From NCBI RefSeq assembly GCF_023369855.1, contig NZ_JAMBPP010000018.1, forward strand, positions 1-64,000: a stretch of 64,000 nucleotides of DNA, in the 5' to 3' direction. Shown here piece by piece: positions 1 through 8,109 of this stretch. Positions within the stretch are counted from its first letter, which is position 1, and the number at the start of each line of letters is the position of its first letter. This DNA is from Actinotalea alkalitolerans (GTDB taxonomy: Bacteria > Actinomycetota > Actinomycetes > Actinomycetales > Cellulomonadaceae). Position numbers and translations under genes: made by a program. The notes under the pieces were generated by a model that made no database searches, was not told the DNA's origin, and saw nothing but the letters and a program-made list of their open reading frames with translations.

Positions 1-240
1 TCCTCAGGGTGTGCCGTTGAGAACGAACCTAGGCACCCGACCCCACCCACGCCGACACCCACGAGGACGAACCTGGGCCTGCCCGGCGTACCTCCCACGG
101 ACGACGAGGTCATCCTTCGCGCGGTGCTCTCGGGCGTCTCGAGGAGGAGCGCGGGGCGGGCCTCACCGGTGCAGGGCGGGTCGGGCGCGACCACCCGAGG
201 GACCTTCGTCCTAGGTCTCCACGGGTCCCTGATGCGAACC

Positions 241-270
241 TACGGTGTCGTAACCTACGCAACCGTAACC
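241..270. promoter_or_regulatory. tandem palindromic operator candidate upstream of the nitronate monooxygenase
   Basis: Two adjacent 15-bp units share the pattern TACG-N4-CGTA-ACC (241-255 and 256-270), and another ACC precedes the first at 238-240. Each unit is a TACG/CGTA palindrome, so this looks like two side-by-side sites for a dimeric repressor. It ends about 10-20 bp before the possible starts of the next gene, a position where binding would block transcription. The regulator is not in the window. The rest of 1-240 shows no gene I can support. Confidence 0.5.
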
Positions 271-289
271 AATCAGTTGGGTGCCCACC

Positions 290-1789
290 ATGTCCGCCCC
301 AGCCCTCGAACGATCCGTCCCGCGCCAGCCGCCCCGCTCTCAGCCCGTCGTGATCCAGGGAGGGATGGGGGTCGCCGTCTCGTCCTGGCGCCTGGCCTCG
401 TCCGTCGCCCGCGCAGGTCAGCTCGGCGTCGTCTCGGGAACCGCGCTCGACCTGGTGCTCGCGCGGCGGCTGCAGGACGGCGACGTCGACGGATCGGTCC
501 GGCGGGCTCTCGCGGCCTTCCCGGTCCCCGTCGTGGCGGAGCGTGCCGTGGCGCGCTACCACCGTCCCGAGGGCCGCGCGCCGGGGCGCCCCTACACGCC
601 GATCCCTCGGCTCGCGCTGCGGCAGACCCGGCTCGCCCAGGAGCTCACGATCCTCGGCAACTTCGTCGAGGTCTGGCTCGCCAAGGAGGGCCACGAGGGT
701 CTCGTCGGCATCAACTACCTCGAGAAGGTCCAGATGGCCACCCCCGCCGCCGCCTACGGGGCGATGCTGGCCGGGGTCGACCACGTCCTGATGGGGGCCG
801 GCATCCCCCGCGACATCCCGCACCTGCTCGACGGGCTCGCCGGTCACGAGACCGTCCGGCTGCCGATCGAGGTCGCCGGTGCGGCCGCCGGTGACCACGT
901 CGTCGAGCTCGACCCCCGGGCGCTGCTGGGCGAGGACCTCCCCGCCCTGACCCGCCCGACGTTCCTGGCGATCGTCTCGGCCCACGTGCTCGCCGAGTAC
1001 CTCGCCCGTGATCCCCACATCCGACCCGACGGCTTCGTCGTCGAGGGCCACCTCGCGGGTGGTCACAACGCGCCGCCGCGTGGGCGGCTGACCCTCGACG
1101 ACCTCGGGCAGCCGGTCTTCGGCCCGCGGGACCAGGCGGACCTGGCCAAGGTCGCCGCCATCGGCCTGCCGTTCTGGCTCGCCGGCTCGGTGGGCACACC
1201 GGGTGCCGTGGACGCCGCCCGTGCCGCGGGTGCGGCAGGCGTCCAGGTCGGCACGCTCTTCGCGCTGAGCACCGACTCGGGGCTCGAGCCCGGCCTGCGG
1301 ACGGACATGCTCGACCGGCTGCGCGCCGGGACCCTCGAGGTGCGTACCGACCCGCTGGCCTCACCGACGGGCTTCCCGTTCAAGGTCGCCCAGCTGCCCG
1401 GGACCCTCTCGGAGACCTCGGTGAGCGCCGCACGGCCGCGGCTGTGCGACCTCGGCTACCTGCGGACCCCGTACCTGCGCCCGTCGGGTGAGGTGGGCTA
1501 CCGGTGCGCGGCCGAGCCGGTGCACACCCACGTGCGCAAGGGCGGCTCGGTCGAGGACACCGTCGGTCGGGCGTGCCTGTGCAACGCCCTGAGCGCCAAC
1601 GTGGGGCTGGGCCAGACCCGGGCTGACGGCTACGCCGAGGAGGCGCTCGTCACGCTCGGTGCCGACCTGGACGGGGCACGCCACCTGCTGGGGACCCACC
1701 CCGAGGGGTGGACGGCCCTGGACGCCCTCGACTGGTTGCTGGGCGGGGTGTCCGTGACCCGGCCCGGGACGGCCACCGCGATCTCCTGA
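290..1789 (+). CDS. nitronate monooxygenase / 2-nitropropane dioxygenase family flavoprotein
   Basis: A 499-residue FMN-dependent TIM-barrel protein of the nitronate monooxygenase (YrpB/NPD) family, which oxidises alkyl nitronates or acts as a related NAD(P)H:flavin oxidoreductase. The N-terminal VIQGGMGVAVS flavin-binding segment, the central EGHLAGGHN signature (His of the active site) and the later GSVGTPGAVDAARAAGAAGVQVGT phosphate-binding region, given here in part as AAGAAGVQVGT, are all visible. It is longer than compact 320-residue members because of a C-terminal extension containing several Cys residues. ATG 290 is preferred; an in-frame GTG at 281 is possible, and neither has a clear Shine-Dalgarno. 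Its 3' end overlaps the convergent next gene by 160 bp. Confidence 0.85.
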   Translation: MSAPALERSVPRQPPRSQPVVIQGGMGVAVSSWRLASSVARAGQLGVVSGTALDLVLARRLQDGDVDGSVRRALAAFPVPVVAERAVARYHRPEGRAPGRPYTPIPRLALRQTRLAQELTILGNFVEVWLAKEGHEGLVGINYLEKVQMATPAAAYGAMLAGVDHVLMGAGIPRDIPHLLDGLAGHETVRLPIEVAGAAAGDHVVELDPRALLGEDLPALTRPTFLAIVSAHVLAEYLARDPHIRPDGFVVEGHLAGGHNAPPRGRLTLDDLGQPVFGPRDQADLAKVAAIGLPFWLAGSVGTPGAVDAARAAGAAGVQVGTLFALSTDSGLEPGLRTDMLDRLRAGTLEVRTDPLASPTGFPFKVAQLPGTLSETSVSAARPRLCDLGYLRTPYLRPSGEVGYRCAAEPVHTHVRKGGSVEDTVGRACLCNALSANVGLGQTRADGYAEEALVTLGADLDGARHLLGTHPEGWTALDALDWLLGGVSVTRPGTATAIS

Positions 1790-2394
1790 CCCAGTCGGGC
1801 AGCGCCGCACAGGGCGAGGTCGTCACCGCTCCAGAAGCGGCCCGGGTCGTACCAGTTCGGCCGACGACCCGGGGCGAGCAGCCCCATCGCCTCGTAGGTG
1901 ACCGCGACGATCTCCGCGCAGTACGCCGTCTCGAGGTTCCCCTCGGAGATCGCCCGGCGGAAGGTCGGTGTGCGTCCGTGCACCCAGCGGGTCACGAGCC
2001 GGGTGGTGGAGGGGAACGGGGTCCCGTCGAGCCGCGCGACGGTGTGCAGGATGGCGTCCTCGCCCGCGGCGTCCACCGGGTGGTCGAGCTGTCGCAGCCA
2101 CGCCTGCTGGCCGTAGCGCTCCGACCAGGCGACCACCGCGTCGCGCAGGTCGTGCAGCTGCGCGCCGCGCTGGTGGGTGCCCGACCACAGGTCCGGCAGC
2201 GACCGGCCCAGCTCGGCGTGCCACATCAGGGGTGGCAGGTCGTCGATCACGACGGACATCCCGACGTGGTTGACCGGGCTGTTGGTGCCCACCTGGATGG
2301 CACGGTCGGTCATCCCGCGCCCCCGGAACAGCCAGACGTCTCCCGTCCGGGTCAGGTCGACGGCGCGGTCGAGGTCGATCGGGGTGCGGGGCAC
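1630..2394 (-). CDS. YiiX-like permuted papain-fold hydrolase, probable
   Basis: A 254-residue protein with the order of catalytic elements expected of permuted NlpC/P60 (YiiX/YaeF C92-like) enzymes: an early His in NHVGM (about residue 40) and a later Cys in YCAEIVAV (about residue 160). Such enzymes are thought to be amidases or lipid/peptide hydrolases; the substrate here is unknown and no signal peptide is seen. The start is GTG 2394, six bases after TACGCT, so the mRNA is probably leaderless. The last roughly 45 residues (Ser/Arg/Pro-rich) are encoded antisense to the end of the nitronate monooxygenase gene, and look like read-through after loss of an earlier stop rather than a conserved domain. 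Confidence 0.65.
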   Translation of the reverse strand: MPRTPIDLDRAVDLTRTGDVWLFRGRGMTDRAIQVGTNSPVNHVGMSVVIDDLPPLMWHAELGRSLPDLWSGTHQRGAQLHDLRDAVVAWSERYGQQAWLRQLDHPVDAAGEDAILHTVARLDGTPFPSTTRLVTRWVHGRTPTFRRAISEGNLETAYCAEIVAVTYEAMGLLAPGRRPNWYDPGRFWSGDDLALCGAARLGQEIAVAVPGRVTDTPPSNQSRASRAVHPSGWVPSRWRAPSRSAPSVTSASSA

Positions 2395-2399
2395 AGCGC

Positions 2400-2406
2400 T
2401 AGCGTA
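2400..2406. promoter_or_regulatory. symmetric bidirectional -10 element
   Basis: The plus strand reads TAGCGT (2400-2405), 7 nt before ATG 2413; the minus strand reads TACGCT (2406-2401), 6 nt before GTG 2394. The same base pairs can therefore serve as the -10 box for both divergent genes, and both transcripts would be leaderless. The start codons are only 18 bp apart. Confidence 0.55.
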
Positions 2407-2412
2407 GGGACC

Positions 2413-2604
2413 ATGCGATGGTGGCGGGTGCTGGGCGTGGCCGGGTTCGCCGGGGTCGCCACGACAGGTGTGCTGGTCGCGCGTGAGGAACGGCGCCGAC
2501 GGGCCTACACCGCCGACGAGGTCCGGGAGCGGCTGCACGAGCGGCACGAGGCGGCCCTGCTGCCACCTGCGCCGACCGACACCCCCGCCACAGACCGGCA
2601 CTGA
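2413..2604 (+). CDS. small membrane-anchored protein of unknown function
   Basis: A 63-residue protein with an N-terminal hydrophobic helix (about residues 4-22, VLGVAGFAGVATTGVLVA), a basic EERRRR stop-transfer patch, then a charged YTADEVRERLHERHEA helix that should lie in the cytoplasm. Small proteins of this layout recur in actinobacteria, but I know no function. The start at 2413 is supported by the adjacent TAGCGT -10 box and by the match of the hydrophobic helix to the N terminus. Confidence 0.6.
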   Translation: MRWWRVLGVAGFAGVATTGVLVAREERRRRAYTADEVRERLHERHEAALLPPAPTDTPATDRH

Positions 2605-2701
2605 CCGGCCCTGACCGGCACTGACCGGCGACCCTGCGCCTGCGGCCATGACGTACTGTCACTGGGGCAGAGCCGTCCGGGTTCGGCGCGAAGGAGCGAC
2701 C

Positions 2702-2725
2702 ATGTCCGGTACGTGCCCGCTGTGA
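2702..2725 (+). CDS. possible 7-codon leader peptide coupled to the next gene
   Basis: A good Shine-Dalgarno (AAGGAG, 2691-2696) lies 5 nt before ATG 2702, but this frame encodes only MSGTCPL before TGA. That TGA overlaps the in-frame GTG of the next gene (GTGA at 2722-2725), the usual geometry of translational coupling. Either this short frame is translated and feeds ribosomes to the downstream gene, or a sequencing error hides a longer N terminus. Confidence 0.4.
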   Translation: MSGTCPL

Positions 2726-3885
2726 ACCCTGCCGACCTGCTCTCCCTGGGAGTCGTGGCGACCTCCCGGAAGCCCGACGAGCGGCGGCTGCCGATCCACC
2801 CCGAGCACCTGGGGCGTATCGACCCGGACCTGCGTGCCCGCATGGTGCTCGAGGAGGGGTACGGCGACCGGTTCGGGACCAGCGACGCACGGCTCGCCCC
2901 GCTGGTCGGGCGGATCGCCCCGCGGGCCGAGGTGCTCGCGACCTCGGACGTCGTCCTGCTGCCCAAGCCGCAGGCCGCCGACCTCGAGGAGCTGCCCCAC
3001 GGCGCGGTGCTGTGGGGCTGGCCGCACTGCGTCCAGGACCCGGTCGTCACCCAGGTCGCGATCGACCGTGGGCTCACCCTCATCGCGTTCGAGGCGATGA
3101 ACCACTGGGCCTCGGACAGCGGCTTCGGGTTGCACGTCTTCCACATGAACAACGAGCTCGCGGGGTACAGCTCGGTGCTGCACGCGCTGCAGCTCGCCGG
3201 TGTCACCGGCGTCTTCGGACGTCCGCTGCGCGCCGTGGTCATCGGCTTCGGCGCCACGGCGCGGGGCGCGGTCACGGCCCTCGCCGGCCACGGGATCACG
3301 GACGTCACGGTGCTCACGCACCGGGGTGTGGCCGCCGTCGGCTCACCGATCCACTCGGTACGGATCGCCCAGCTCGACCACGACTACGTGGCCCCCGAGC
3401 GGAGCCACGTGATCACCGTCGGCGGCCGCATCCCGCTCGCCCCGTTCCTGGTCGGGCACGACATCGTCGTGAACTGCACGCTCCAGGACACCGACGCACC
3501 GCTGACGTACCTGCGCACCGACGACCTGGCGGGGTTCCGCCCCGGGAGCCAGATCATCGACGTCTCCTGCGACGAGGGCATGGGCTTCAGCTGGGCCCGG
3601 CCGACGTCTTTCGCCGACCCGGTCTTCGTCGTGGGCGAAGGCGTGACGTACTACGCGGTCGACCACAGCCCGTCGTTCCTGTGGAGCTCCTCGACCTGGG
3701 AGCTCAGCGCGGCCCTGCTGCCCTTCCTGCGCCCTGTCCTGGCCGGGCCGGACAGCTGGGACGCCGACGAGACGCTGCGTCGCGCGCTGCACGTGCGGGC
3801 CGGTCACGTGGTGAACCCGGCGATCCTGACCTTCCAGGGTCGATCTGCCGAGTACCCCCACGCCCGCTCAGACCCTCAGCGATGA
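2722..3885 (+). CDS. alanine dehydrogenase/PNT-fold enzyme, N5-(carboxyethyl)ornithine synthase-like
   Basis: A 387-residue dehydrogenase of the alanine dehydrogenase/saccharopine dehydrogenase superfamily. The N-terminal VATSRKPDERRLPIHPEHL segment resembles the substrate-binding opening of N5-(carboxyethyl)ornithine synthases and AlaDH, and VVIGFGATARGAVTALAGHG (around residue 175-195) is the Rossmann dinucleotide loop. This family forms or reduces C-N bonds between amino acids and keto acids with NAD(P)H; the true substrate cannot be read from sequence. Starts at GTG 2722 (coupled to the leader frame) or GTG 2713 are both possible. It converges on the next gene with an 18-bp overlap. Confidence 0.7.
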   Translation: MNPADLLSLGVVATSRKPDERRLPIHPEHLGRIDPDLRARMVLEEGYGDRFGTSDARLAPLVGRIAPRAEVLATSDVVLLPKPQAADLEELPHGAVLWGWPHCVQDPVVTQVAIDRGLTLIAFEAMNHWASDSGFGLHVFHMNNELAGYSSVLHALQLAGVTGVFGRPLRAVVIGFGATARGAVTALAGHGITDVTVLTHRGVAAVGSPIHSVRIAQLDHDYVAPERSHVITVGGRIPLAPFLVGHDIVVNCTLQDTDAPLTYLRTDDLAGFRPGSQIIDVSCDEGMGFSWARPTSFADPVFVVGEGVTYYAVDHSPSFLWSSSTWELSAALLPFLRPVLAGPDSWDADETLRRALHVRAGHVVNPAILTFQGRSAEYPHARSDPQR

Positions 3886-4533
3886 ACGTTCCCCGGTCCT
3901 CGCCGCGCCGGCCCGTCGAGCGAGGTGCTCGCACCGGCTGATGACGGCCTCGAGCAGCCCGACCAACCGGTCGTCGACCTGCATCCCGCCGGCGTTCACG
4001 ACCGCCCGCACCGCGAAGTCGACGATCTCGCGCCCGGGGTGACGCGTGCCGTGGGTCGGGCTCAGCCCCGCGGTGTACTGCTCGGCCCACCGCGCGGCCG
4101 ACGGTGCGGCGGCGAAGGCCTCGAGGGTCCACGGGTGCAGGTCGACCAGCGGCTTGCCGTCGGTCAGGGCCAGCAGGCGCTCGCAGGTCAACGCACCTGC
4201 GGCGAGCGGCAGGCGGTCCTCCTCGTGGACCACCGGCAGGGCGCGCGCGGCGACCAGCAGGGCGATCTCGTGGTCCCACCGGGGGTCGGTGCTGCGCAGC
4301 CCGATGACCGAGGGGACGAGCGGCGCCAACCTCGACCGCGCGTCGTCCGTCGTGAGGTCGTTGACGAGTCGCGCGAGGTGGGCCAGCAGCGGATGGGTGC
4401 ACTCGGGGCTGTCGCTCCAGGGCTCGCCCGCGAGCACCCCGGCGATCTCCATGAAGCACGCGCCCTCATGGACGTCGTGGTGCCGGCCTCGATCCAGGAG
4501 CGGCAGACCCTCGGGTGCTCGGCTCATGTCCAT
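3868..4533 (-). CDS. conserved hypothetical protein
   Basis: A 221-residue, mostly helical, soluble protein that I do not recognise. Visible features are an acidic N terminus with MSRAPEGLPLLDRGRHHDVHEGACFMEIAG, cited here by its core HDVHEGACFMEIAG (residues about 18-31), a DPRWDHEIALLVAARALP segment and a C-terminal Arg-rich helix. It has no membrane segment or signal peptide. ATG 4533 has GAGGTG six bases upstream on its strand; an in-frame GTG at 4542 is the alternative. It is divergent from arginine deiminase and overlaps the preceding gene tail to tail. Confidence 0.6.
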   Translation of the reverse strand: MDMSRAPEGLPLLDRGRHHDVHEGACFMEIAGVLAGEPWSDSPECTHPLLAHLARLVNDLTTDDARSRLAPLVPSVIGLRSTDPRWDHEIALLVAARALPVVHEEDRLPLAAGALTCERLLALTDGKPLVDLHPWTLEAFAAAPSAARWAEQYTAGLSPTHGTRHPGREIVDFAVRAVVNAGGMQVDDRLVGLLEAVISRCEHLARRAGAARTGERSSLRV

Positions 4534-4677
4534 GGTGCTCACCTCGACCGGTGCGTGCGACCTCGTGACCCCCTCAGTCTGCGACGGGGTGGGCGCGGAG
4601 GCAATGCCTGGGCGGGTCTCGCGCAGTAGCGTCGTGGAGGGCGTCGACCTCTCGGCGCGCCGGGTGAGGAGGCTGCC

Positions 4678-5937
4678 ATGACCCCCGCGCCGTACGGCGT
4701 CCACTCCGAGGTGGGTGCGCTGCGCTCGGTGATCGTCCACCGTCCCGACCTCTCGCTCGAGCGGCTGACGCCCTCGAACCACCACGAGCTGCTGTTCGAC
4801 GACGTGCTGTGGGTCGAGCACGCCCGGAAGGAGCACGACGCCTTCGTCGAGCTGCTGCGCGGCCGGGGGATCGAGGTGCACGAGCACCAGCAGCTGCTGG
4901 CCGAGGCCCTGGAGGCCGACCCGCGGGCCAAGCAGGACGCCGTCGAGCGGACGGTCAGCCATCTGACGGTCGGTCCGGTGATGGTCGACGACGTGCGGGC
5001 CGAGCTCGCCTCGTGGGACGGTGTGCGGCTGGCGCGGCACCTCATCGGCGGTCTGACCAAGGAGGAGCTCGGCTCGGCCCGGGGGGACGCCGGGTCGCTC
5101 GTGGCGGTCGCGGCACGGCCCACCGACTTCATCCTGCCGCCGCTGCCCAACTCGTTGTTCCAGCGTGACCCGGCGGCCTGGCTCTACGACGGGCTGTGCC
5201 TCAACCCGTTGTTCTGGCACGCCCGGCGGCTCGAGACGGTCAACCAGGCGCTGATCTACCGCTACCACCCGATGTTCGCCGACGCGGGCATCCGCTTCTG
5301 GTACCCGCCGCAGGGGGACGACACACGGCTCGACGAGGAGGACTTCGGCCGGGCGTCGGTCGAGGGCGGGGACATGATGCCGATCGGCCGCGGCACGGTG
5401 GCCATCGGGATCAGCGAGAGGTCCACGGCACACATGGTCGAGAAGCTCGCGCTGACCCTCTTCGAGGGCGGGGGCGCCGAGCGGGTCATCGCGGTGACCA
5501 TCCCGCCGTCGCGCACCTACATGCACCTCGACACCGTCTTCACCTTCCTCGACGTGGACAAGGCGACGGCCTTCATGCCGGTCATGGAGGGGGCGACGGC
5601 CTACTCGCTGCGGCCGGGGGACCGGACCGAGAGCCTGGACGTGCACCCCGAGCGCTCGGTCTTCGCGGCGTTCGAGGACGCACTGGGCATCTCCTCGCTC
5701 GACGTGGTCCCGACCGGCGGCGACGACGTGCAGCAGGCCCGTGAGCAGTACGGCTCGGCCAACAACTTCCTGGCGCTCGAGCCGGGGGTGGTGGTGGGCT
5801 ACCACCGCAACCAGTGGACCAACGCCCGGATCGCCGAGCACGGGGTCGAGGTGCTCGAGATCGAGGGCTTCGAGCTCGGCAAGGGACGCGGCGGGGCACG
5901 GTGCATGACCTGCCCGACACGCCGGGACGGGATCTGA
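4678..5937 (+). CDS. arcA: arginine deiminase
   Basis: Arginine deiminase, 419 residues, hydrolyses L-arginine to L-citrulline and ammonia, the first step of the ADI pathway. Family landmarks are FQRDP (about residue 161, substrate binding), EGGDMMP, MHLDTVF (catalytic His) and the C-terminal RGGARCMTCP, whose Cys409 is the nucleophile. Length is normal for ArcA. GAGGAGG ends a few bases before ATG 4678, and TAGCGT at 4627-4632 is a plausible -10. No arcB, arcC or antiporter gene is adjacent, so here it stands alone, perhaps for acid tolerance or nitrogen release rather than a full ATP-yielding pathway (inference). Confidence 0.93.
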   Translation: MTPAPYGVHSEVGALRSVIVHRPDLSLERLTPSNHHELLFDDVLWVEHARKEHDAFVELLRGRGIEVHEHQQLLAEALEADPRAKQDAVERTVSHLTVGPVMVDDVRAELASWDGVRLARHLIGGLTKEELGSARGDAGSLVAVAARPTDFILPPLPNSLFQRDPAAWLYDGLCLNPLFWHARRLETVNQALIYRYHPMFADAGIRFWYPPQGDDTRLDEEDFGRASVEGGDMMPIGRGTVAIGISERSTAHMVEKLALTLFEGGGAERVIAVTIPPSRTYMHLDTVFTFLDVDKATAFMPVMEGATAYSLRPGDRTESLDVHPERSVFAAFEDALGISSLDVVPTGGDDVQQAREQYGSANNFLALEPGVVVGYHRNQWTNARIAEHGVEVLEIEGFELGKGRGGARCMTCPTRRDGI

Positions 5938-5971
5938 GCGACCGCGGCGAACCGCGAGACGTACCGGTCGC
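5938..5971. terminator. hairpin between convergent arcA and reductase genes, weak terminator candidate
   Basis: GCGACCG at 5938-5944 can pair with CGGTCGC at 5965-5971 across a 20-nt loop, directly after the arcA stop and before the stop of the opposite gene. There is no U-tract, so it is at best a weak bidirectional terminator. Confidence 0.25.
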
Positions 5972-5988
5972 GGGTGCGTCGGGGAACG

Positions 5989-6614
5989 TCAGGCGTTCGC
6001 GACCAGCGGGGCCTGCCGCGGGTACAGGTCCTCCTCGAGCACCCGGACGACGAACAGTCCCAGGTCGGCCCGGGTCATCGTGGTGCGCCTCGCGGACCGG
6101 TGCGCGTGGTGCTCGACGCGTCCGGTGGCCGGGCCGTCGTTCAGGCGCGGTGGTCGCACGAGCGTCCATCGCAGCGGGCTCCCGAGCCACACCGCGAGCT
6201 CGGCGGGCTTGTCGGTGACGACCTGCCCGCCCAGCCGTTGGAGCAGCGTGCTGATCAGGCGGTCCCGCCGGGACTTCTGGTCGCCGGGGGCGTCGACGCC
6301 CGCGCCGCTGATCCCGACGAACCGGTGCACGCCGCTGCGGCCCATCACCTCGGTGAGGGCTGTGGCGGTGTCCCGGTGCAGGGCGGGCTCCCGCCCCGAC
6401 GGCCCGAGTGCGGACAGGACGGCGTCGGCACCCCCGACCAGCCGCGCCAGGACGGCCGCGTCCCGGGAGTCGCCGGTCACCACCTCGACCTCGTCCGCGT
6501 GGGTACCGAGCGCGGTGGGGTCCCGCACGAGGACCACGACGTCGTGGCCGTGGTCGAGCAGGGTGGTCAGGACGTGGCGCCCGGTCCGGCCGGTGGCGCC
6601 GAGCAGGGCCACTC

Positions 6615-6618
<4 letters not shown>
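5989..6618 (-). CDS. NAD(P)-binding NmrA/SDR-like reductase
   Basis: A 209-residue atypical short-chain dehydrogenase of the NAD(P)H-binding (NmrA/SDR a5-like) type. MRVALLGATGRTGRHV at the N terminus is the GxxGxxG dinucleotide loop, and ALLGATGRTG is its core. It probably binds NADPH as a redox sensor or a small quinone/flavin-type reductase; the substrate is unknown. The ATG overlaps the stop of the upstream gene (ATGA, 6615-6618), so the two form a translationally coupled operon, and both lie behind a MarR-type operator. Confidence 0.75.
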
Positions 6619-7571
<953 letters not shown>

Positions 7572-7606
7572 GGTCCGTGCTCCGTCCGCAGGGGTGGTCG
7601 ATGTAT

Positions 7607-7619
7607 GTGTACGGTACAC
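7607..7619. promoter_or_regulatory. MarR operator candidate
   Basis: A perfect 13-bp palindrome GTGTAC-G-GTACAC sits between the divergent marR-like gene and the reductase operon. It covers TACGGT (7610-7615), the probable -10 of the regulator, and ends 2 bp before its ATG. A bound MarR dimer would block the regulator and probably also the divergent operon. Confidence 0.6.
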
Positions 7620-7621
7620 CT

Positions 7622-8101
7622 ATGATGGATGACGGAGACCAGGACCTGCATCGCCTCGACCAGGCGCTGCTCGGCCTGCGGCGCTTCTTCGCAGCACCGC
7701 CGGCGGTCCTCGACGGGAACCACCCCGTCGAGCTGTCGACCCTCTTGGTGCTCGACGCCGTCGTCGGCGTGGGGGGCGGCGCGGCGACCGTCCGCCGGGT
7801 CGCCGAGCATCTCGACGTCACCGCCTCGACGGCGAGCCGCCTCGTCGAACGCGCCGCAGCTGTCGGTGCGGTCGTCAAGGTGCGGGGTGAGCACGACGCT
7901 CGTCAGGTGGTGCTGCACCCCACGCCCGACGGCGTCGCCCTCGCCGAGCGGGCGACGGCCTACCGGCACGCGCGGCTCGAGGCGCTCCTCGAAGGATGGT
8001 CAGAGCGCGATCGTCACGAGCTCGCCCGCTCGCTCGAACGGTTCGCGACGGCCGCCCGGGGCGGTGGTGCGGCGGCGTCGGACGGCGAGGGTCGGGTCTG
8101 A
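7622..8101 (+). CDS. MarR-family transcriptional regulator
   Basis: A 159-residue winged-helix regulator. VELSTLLVLDAV, then ATVRRVAEHLDVTASTASRLVERA (recognition helix region around residues 60-80; core DVTASTASRLVERA), then a VRGEHDARQVVLHPTPDG wing match MarR proteins. It starts at ATG 7622, 6 nt after TACGGT, so it is probably leaderless; ATG 7625 is an alternative. It probably represses itself and the two divergent reductases through the adjacent palindrome. The ligand is unknown. Its end is 8 bp from the stop of the convergent LysR gene. Confidence 0.85.
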   Translation: MMDDGDQDLHRLDQALLGLRRFFAAPPAVLDGNHPVELSTLLVLDAVVGVGGGAATVRRVAEHLDVTASTASRLVERAAAVGAVVKVRGEHDARQVVLHPTPDGVALAERATAYRHARLEALLEGWSERDRHELARSLERFATAARGGGAAASDGEGRV

Positions 8102-8109
8102 CCTCCCGC

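Noticed and set aside
110-1066. Minus-strand frame of 318 codons at the left edge
   Set aside because: It lies opposite the nitronate monooxygenase and its upstream region; no start signal or family features.
4678-5841. Long minus-strand open frame opposite arcA, continuous with the hypothetical gene at 3.9-4.5 kb
   Set aside because: It mirrors arcA codons, is rich in His/Arg/Asp as antisense frames of GC-rich genes are, and the supported Shine-Dalgarno lies at ATG 4533.
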